Assembly (NCBI RefSeq): GCF_001039355.2 | Contig: NW_019774803.1 | Location: 410,537-474,536, forward strand | DNA: 64,000 bases | Direction of reading: 5' to 3' | Origin: Lingula anatina | Taxonomy: Eukaryota; Brachiopoda; Lingulata; Lingulida; Lingulidae | Shown: piece by piece, positions 58,801-64,000 of the stretch | How positions within the stretch are numbered: the stretch's first letter is position 1 | Layout of the letters: every line of letters starts with the position of its first letter | Notes under the pieces: generated by a model | Databases searched by the model: none | What the model was told of the DNA's origin: nothing | What the model saw: only the letters and a program-made list of their open reading frames with translations | Made by a program: the position numbers and the translations under genes

Positions 58801-61800
58801 TTTACTATTGGTTTTCTGTTAAAGCCATTAATTAAATGAACAATTCTAGGAAGAGCAATCATTATTGATTTTTTCATTATCTTTCAGCGTAGAAAGTGAT
58901 GGTAAATAGGATTAAACTAGAAGCTTGCCTTTTCTTTCTTTGATTTATTTTATTTTTTCTCATTAAGAGCTGATGGATTTTCACCTCATTTAGGCAGAAC
59001 CTATTTCTTCTCCACTTTCATCTTTTGAAGCAACACGAATGTTGTTTTAGAATGTGACTAGTTTGGTTGATATTGATAGCCTTCATTCCTGGTCAGTACT
59101 TTATCTAATGGACTTGAGCAGTCTTGCACTGTAATAACAGTATCAAATACAGGATTGGAACTTTGCCCAGTTAATATTACCTGGCTTTAAGACCAAAGTT
59201 TTATAAGAAATAGATATTTCAGGGGCGGATCCAGAGCTATTTTCAGACAGTCTTCCAAGTTATCTTTTTGATCCATTCTCTATTTTTTACCATCTTCCGA
59301 CATTAAAAATTAGATACTCATCAATGTTAATTTGAAAATCAGACTGTCTTCCGGAAGACCCCTGTTTTATCAATTCCTGGCATATCATGTATAAGATGTT
59401 AGTTAGTAAGCTAGGTTGCCATACCTAGATCAATATTTTTAACAGCATTAATCCATCTCAGAGGGGTTGCTCGCTAAATTGCTTTCAGCTTAAGCAGCTT
59501 AGATGTCTGGCATGCCTACTGAAGCTGCTTAACAATAATTAATAATTACCCCCAAGCAGCTTCAGTAGGCATGACAGACAGCTAAGCTGCTTAAGCTGAA
59601 AGCAATTAAGCGAGAAACCCCTTGGAGATAGATCAATCCACAGCTAGTATGATAGGTTCTGGGAATGTTTGGTCACCTGAGGTCAGCTACCATTAGATCA
59701 GCCTAAGTGACCTTCCACACTGAAAGAGATGATGAGAATTCATGAAAATGTGTTTCAATTTTAAGATTCCTCGAAACTAACATCTTATAAACAAAATTAT
59801 ATACTTATTAAGGACAGTAATTTAAAAGATCTTAGTTTAATTCTTCTTATTGGTACTGTAAAGTATTTAAGTGGTGTTTCTGAATATTAAGCATTTTGAG
59901 CCTCATCATTTTTGTTAGATTTATTTGTTCTTTGAAAGTTTACACACATTTGATTTTCAATGCATGTTTATAATAGACACTGTTGACAGAACATCACTGT
60001 TGACAGAACACCAGTGCTTGGAACACCTTACTGCAGGGACATAAAAGGTAGTGGATTTGCTGGATGCTTTGTTGTTTTCTATCTCGTTAGGAAAGTACCT
60101 TTCTAAAAGAACTCAGATATATGATATCATGTAAGTGTGATACTATACTGTGCCAATGACAGGAGATTAAAGTATTCACTGGGACAAATGTATTTTAGAC
60201 TGCGTTACACATGAAAAACTACTAAATACGTAATGCAATTCTGCTTATCGTCTGTGAAGGTAATGGTCATTAAGCAAATGGTGCTTCAATCCAGTTGCAA
60301 TATTATCCACTGCTTTGAATGCAGAGCCTTGCATTTTGACAGGGAAAATGGAAATTATTGCCTAGAGATGGTATTCTGATACTAGGACATACCCAGTCTA
60401 TTCTGCCCTTTAACTGTTTCCATATTTTAGAGTTTATTGCATCACTTGATTAGATGAAAGCAGAAATCCTTGGTACTGGGTCTTTTGATATAAAACTGTT
60501 GGCCATGGTGGTATTTGTACAACCAGTCATTAAAGCAGCCAAAGCTATTTCCATGGTTTAAAGAAATATATGTAATAGAATGGCGCTCAAATTGTAGCAC
60601 ATAATTTCTCCTTATATGAAAGGGATGTGAATATGCAATGAAATATCTAGTGATAGTCTTTTATTATAAAATTTTTTTTGTTTTTGATTATATGGCCCTT
60701 CAGATATTTTCAAGGCCTAAGCGTGTCTGTATTTGTACATCCTTTCTTTTATCCATTTTGATCTAATTATTTGGATATGATTTGTACAATTGGTCATTAA
60801 AGCAGCCAAAGCTATTTTCATGGTTTAAAAAAAATCTGTGTGATAATATGGTGCTAAAATTATAGCACACAATTTATTACATCCTCATACATTTTAGTGC
60901 AACCCATGTCACATTGATTGCTTTGCTGCTTACTGTTGGCTTTTTGTGTTACTGCCAGTCCTTTTACTGTGATTTAAACCAGTGCCAATCCAGTTCAGAG
61001 TAGGTCTGCATTTTTAGATATTGTGAGGAATATATCTGAAAACAGTTTAACTTACTGTTCAGAAAAATATATCTGAAAACAGTTTAACTTACTGTTCAGA
61101 AAAATTGGCTGTTAAATACTATATGCTTCAGTTAATGAAGAAATTATTGAAAAAATAAACTTCTTTATCACTAGCCACAATCTCCTTATATGAAAGTGAT
61201 GTGAATATGCAATGAAATGTCCAGTGATAGTCTTTTATTATAAAATGTTGCCGTTTTTGATTATATGGCCCTTCATTTATTTTCAAGGCCTATCTGTATT
61301 TATACATCCTTTCTATTATCCATTTTGATCTCATCATTTGGATATGTTTTGTACAATTTGTGAAGTATGTAGTGTGTTAAATGTTTTACTGACTTAACAA
61401 ATTATTAGTTTTTTAACAACGTGCATGTTTTTGTCCTTCTGTTTGTCTTTGTTGGTCTCAAGTTTAAGTTCCTGTTTTGTTGAAGTTGTTGAGATATCTG
61501 TTGTTGTTTGTAGATAAAATGTTTGTCACAAGGAAGTACTTGAATACCAGTGTGACTGAAAGTATTGATTTGTGCAATACTTAATCTGTGCTGGCTTTGT
61601 TAGAGCGTCTCATTTAGTCTCTATCAAATGCATTGGTCTTGGTATCTGGTGCTAAGATCTAGTATGTATGTTCCTGTTTAGACTGATATTTGCATTAATT
61701 TGTCAAAATATATTTGCCTTGGGGTGTTCATATTAATCAAGATGCATTGTTTTGCCAAAAATGATTTACATGAAAATAATGAGCACACTTGTGACTTTTA

Positions 61801-62181
61801 ATAATTTTGAAGTTGATTTCTGTATAATGAACATTACTGCCTTTAAGCAGACATCCTTTTTTCTTTCTTGATCGAGTTATTATGATTAACTCTAAAGATT
61901 TGCTGAGTTTGCAGTAAATATGAATTAACATAAAGTGATCATTTCAATACAGTTGAAAATCACTGACCTAGGTTTTACAATCACCATATAATCCATGAAA
62001 GCATCAGTAACATGATTCTCTATACACTTCTTATAGGAGAAGAACCAGTAGATCCCTGACACCTAATGGCAGCAAATCCCGTCGCACTTCCAAGTCGAGA
62101 TCAAAATCTAGTACCAGGTCTGACAGCAGTGATCAACACGAACGACGAAGCATCTCTACAACTCCTAAGAACTGTCGGTGA
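53004..62181 (+). CDS. JMJD6: JmjC-domain oxygenase JMJD6
   Basis: Nine exons join to 426 residues: 53004-53058, 54153-54367, 55419-55571, 55830-55930, 56369-56464, 56919-57066, 57347-57535, 57877-58055, 62037-62181. JMJD6 is a nuclear Fe(II)/2-oxoglutarate oxygenase that hydroxylates lysines of splicing regulators, with debated arginine demethylase activity. The iron ligands are H189 and D191 (in [14 protein letters not shown]) and H275 (in [10 protein letters not shown]), with N289 of TQN nearby. All are present. [35 protein letters not shown] and [16 protein letters not shown] are near-universal. The C-terminus has the typical poly-Ser/Asp tract (about residues 335-365) and an Arg-Ser-rich tail. 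Intron 8 is nearly 4 kb and repeat-rich. Retention of intron 7 would give an alternative 16-residue tail to TAA at 57581. AATAAA follows at 62699. Exon 1 is duplicated at 51530 by assembly. Confidence 0.96.
55769..55809. repeat. Poly-T run
   Basis: About 40 T bases in JMJD6 intron 3, shortly before the exon 4 acceptor. The length in the assembly is unreliable. Confidence 0.8.
56180..56247. mobile_element. MITE ends collapsed around an N
   Basis: AATAGAGTCTTTTCCA at the left and its exact complement TGGAAAAGACTCTATT at the right flank an N at 56213. These are 16-bp terminal inverted repeats of an element whose interior is missing in the assembly. It lies in JMJD6 intron 4. Confidence 0.75.
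56845..56914. repeat. 35-bp tandem duplication touching a splice acceptor
   Basis: The segment TTTATAAATCTCACCTAACA...TGTTTAT occurs twice in a row and runs up to the TTATTTAG acceptor of JMJD6 exon 6. Confidence 0.8.
59220..59364. mobile_element. 145-bp hAT-like MITE
   Basis: It starts CAGGGGCGGATCCAG and ends GGAAGACCCCTG, giving inverted CAGGGG termini. Sub-terminal TCAGACAGTCTTCC and its partner CAGACTGTCTTCCGG are also related. No clean 8-bp target duplication is visible. JMJD6 intron 8. Confidence 0.55.
59457..59627. mobile_element. 171-bp long-hairpin (foldback) element
   Basis: Two arms of about 74 bases are near-perfect inverted repeats (left arm begins CTCAGAGGGGTTGCTCGC; the right arm ends GCGAGAAACCCCTTGGAG), with an AT-rich loop of roughly 24 bases. 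No coding capacity. JMJD6 intron 8. Outside both arms a TAGATCAAT motif recurs. Confidence 0.8.
60010..60063 (+). pseudogene. JMJD6: Fragment of JMJD6 exon 5 with its donor, copied into intron 8
   Basis: 54 bases match 56427-56480 exactly: the last 38 bases of exon 5 (coding [12 protein letters not shown]), the GTAGTG donor and the next bases of intron. It lies on the same strand, 3.6 kb downstream. There is no acceptor or upstream half of the exon here. Confidence 0.9.
60520..61370. repeat. Local direct repeats in JMJD6 intron 8
   Basis: A block beginning CTTATATGAAAGGGATGTGA near 60612 recurs near 61192 for about 180 bases with a few percent difference. A second segment, GGTCATTAAAGCAGCCAAAG, occurs near 60525 and 60793. 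A 37-bp unit (TATATCTGAAAACAGTTTAA...) is doubled at 61031-61104. Confidence 0.75.
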
Positions 62182-63034
62182 CAGACATTTATGTAATGCT
62201 TAGATCTGTCATTGACTGGGACACGACTGCATCAACACTGAAAACAGCCAAGGCACGAGCCTGAATTAAGTTTATTCACTAGTCAGCGTGCCATGATTTT
62301 TTTTCCTGAGCAAGTCAAGAACAAGTTTTAGCCATTCTCACAGCTTAAGTTGATTGCTGTTGGTTGAACATGGTCATAAAGTTTTCTGTTTCTTTTTAAT
62401 CTTTTCAGTCTTTTCAGGATGAGTTTAGAAAGGGATGAGATAATAAATTGTGGAAATGTTATAAAAACTGTTGATGTCAAGTAGCCAGGAAGAATTTTAG
62501 TGATGTCAAAGTTTCTGACTGGATACTGTGCTAGTAATGAAAAACCATCATTGAATTGCGATGTATAATGGCATATAATCTTTGTTGGATTGAAGTCATG
62601 TTCTTGTTTTATTAATTGATATAAGATTTTTTACCTTTTTTTGTAGAAAAATTGCTTGCTGAAAGACTACTGCATGGTTGCCCAATTTCATACTAGTAAA
62701 TAAATATTGGAAAAGTAGTCTCCCATGGGCTGCACTTTTTTTGTAGTGTACAGATTTTTATTTTGATGACATTTTCTTAATATAGCTTGATTGATTTTTG
62801 TGTCACGTATCTTCAGCTTTATGAAAAATCAATTGAAAAATTGCCTACTATTGACCAGTTGGCCAATTGTACTGTTGCATTTGACATATCATCTACTATT
62901 CCAAATTTCAGTACATGAATATTTAAGTAGATGGTTGTTTTGCTGCATTTGATTGGTTTAATAGATTTGAAAATGGCTTCTGGTCCCTGTTGTATTCCTT
63001 CAATATTACATTGATCTGAAGGCAGTAACAGGTC

Positions 63035-63074
<40 letters not shown>

Positions 63075-63643
63075 TTCCAAGATTATATTGAATGAAAGGA
63101 TGTTGATGATCACTTATACCATTGCATTTACTCTAGGAAGATGTGCGACTTTGCAAATGTTATCATTTTATAAAGACTAGTCATCCATAGATTCTTATAC
63201 ACTAGATGTAGAATGTCCAGTGAAATGTTATATCAACAATATTTCTAATAATTTAAAGTGTATTAAGTGCATATACTTCAAGAGATGGGAATTTGCTTAG
63301 AGATTTTGTTAGAAACAGCTTTTTGATTAATTGTCATACTAATCGGACAGAAATTAGAAATATTGGCAATGAAACTGTCACTTGTTATTGATGAGATGAC
63401 GTGGAGTTCGTTACACAAAAAACGAACCCAGATACTGCTTGCCAAATCTTATAATAATTAAAACCATTGAAAATAAAGCGATTTTAGACAATGTGCATTG
63501 ATTCCTGTCATTCATTAAGCCTGTGTGAAAACTGATAGCCTATTAGAGATAAGTGATCTTGTATAATCTTGGCACGTCATACCATTGTTTGAATGTACTA
63601 TTTTAAGTTTTAAAAGACGTCAAGGGACTGAGAGGGGAACAAA
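62182..63643 (+). other. JMJD6 3' UTR and downstream spacer
   Basis: AATAAA signals lie at 62699 and near 63471. An ATT microsatellite is at 63035-63073. No further gene was seen. Confidence 0.5.
63035..63073. repeat. (ATT)n microsatellite
   Basis: About thirteen ATT units. Confidence 0.9.
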
Positions 63644-63647
63644 TTAA

Positions 63648-64000
63648 TACCCCCGTCACACTAGAGGCGGAATGAGCTAGAATGCCGTCGGAAAGACGAT
63701 TCTTTGTGCGTTCCTGGATATTCCAAGAGCATTCTAAAAATTCCGAGTGCATTCCAAATATTTTACCCATTCTTGTGGCCGGCCCGAATGTTTTGCTCAT
63801 GTTGAAAACTTTCAAAGTGCATTCCAAGTAGAAAATTATCGAATGGCATTTGACTAGTATTCTAACTGCATTATGACTGCATTCTAAATATTCTAACGGT
63901 ATTCCGACAGCATTCGAAACATTCTAATCACATTCGAGGGAGAACCGAAATGGCAAGACACTTCATATCCTGCTAGAACGAGTCAGAATGCAACTCGATC
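63648..64000. mobile_element. TTAA-flanked element running off the window
   Basis: TTAA at 63644-63647 is followed by TACCCCCGTCACACTAG, which resembles the TACCCCCTTTACACTGG end of the element at 5789-5999. The visible 350 bases consist largely of degenerate units around GCATTCYAAATATTC. The other end is outside the window, so the boundary and target duplication cannot be confirmed. Confidence 0.55.

Overview
This is an animal nuclear genome segment. The genes are split by many GT-AG introns, intergenic DNA is AT-rich, and it carries miniature inverted-repeat elements, microsatellites and five single-N assembly joins. The conserved genes point to an invertebrate bilaterian. A marine mollusc is the best guess, based on repeat style, small palindromes built on an AAGGAG..TAAC core, and AGGTCA-like dispersed repeats. 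That assignment is inference.

Left part (0-15.3 kb): the edge of a minus-strand gene of unknown identity, then two plus-strand genes. The first is an LRR-Roc-COR (ROCO/MFHAS1-like) GTPase that ends in a CARD domain (1426-7056). The second is TTLL9, a tubulin tyrosine-ligase-like polyglutamylase (8004-15227), reconstructed here in 13 exons.

Middle (15.3-39.8 kb): a gene-poor spacer, then a tandem segmental duplication. It carries two copies of a gene for a secreted, all-helical, apolipoprotein-like protein of unknown identity. Copy 1 (19407-25764) has lost its 5' end at an assembly gap. Copy 2 (28787-38301) is complete: 12 exons, 495 residues, signal peptide, TATA box. The protein is itself an internal duplication, and each half carries a Gly-Lys-Arg site at an equivalent exon junction. 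The duplicated block also took the last exon of the convergent neighbour ACP1, leaving a decayed ACP1 exon at 27.0 kb. A 2.5 kb element with TTAA target duplication sits in copy 2, and copy 1 gives the empty site.

Right part (39.7-64 kb): ACP1 on the minus strand, with two same-length alternative third exons. Then LIX1-like (46063-49128), interrupted by an assembly N that shifts its frame, and JMJD6 (53004-62181). The first exon of JMJD6 appears twice because two apparent haplotypes were laid end to end at an N. The window ends inside another TTAA-flanked element.

The genes do not form a pathway. TTLL9 (cilia), ACP1 (phosphatase), LIX1 and JMJD6 (2-oxoglutarate oxygenase) are conserved single-copy genes. 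The CARD-ROCO gene and the duplicated secreted-protein gene are the lineage-specific, more novel content.
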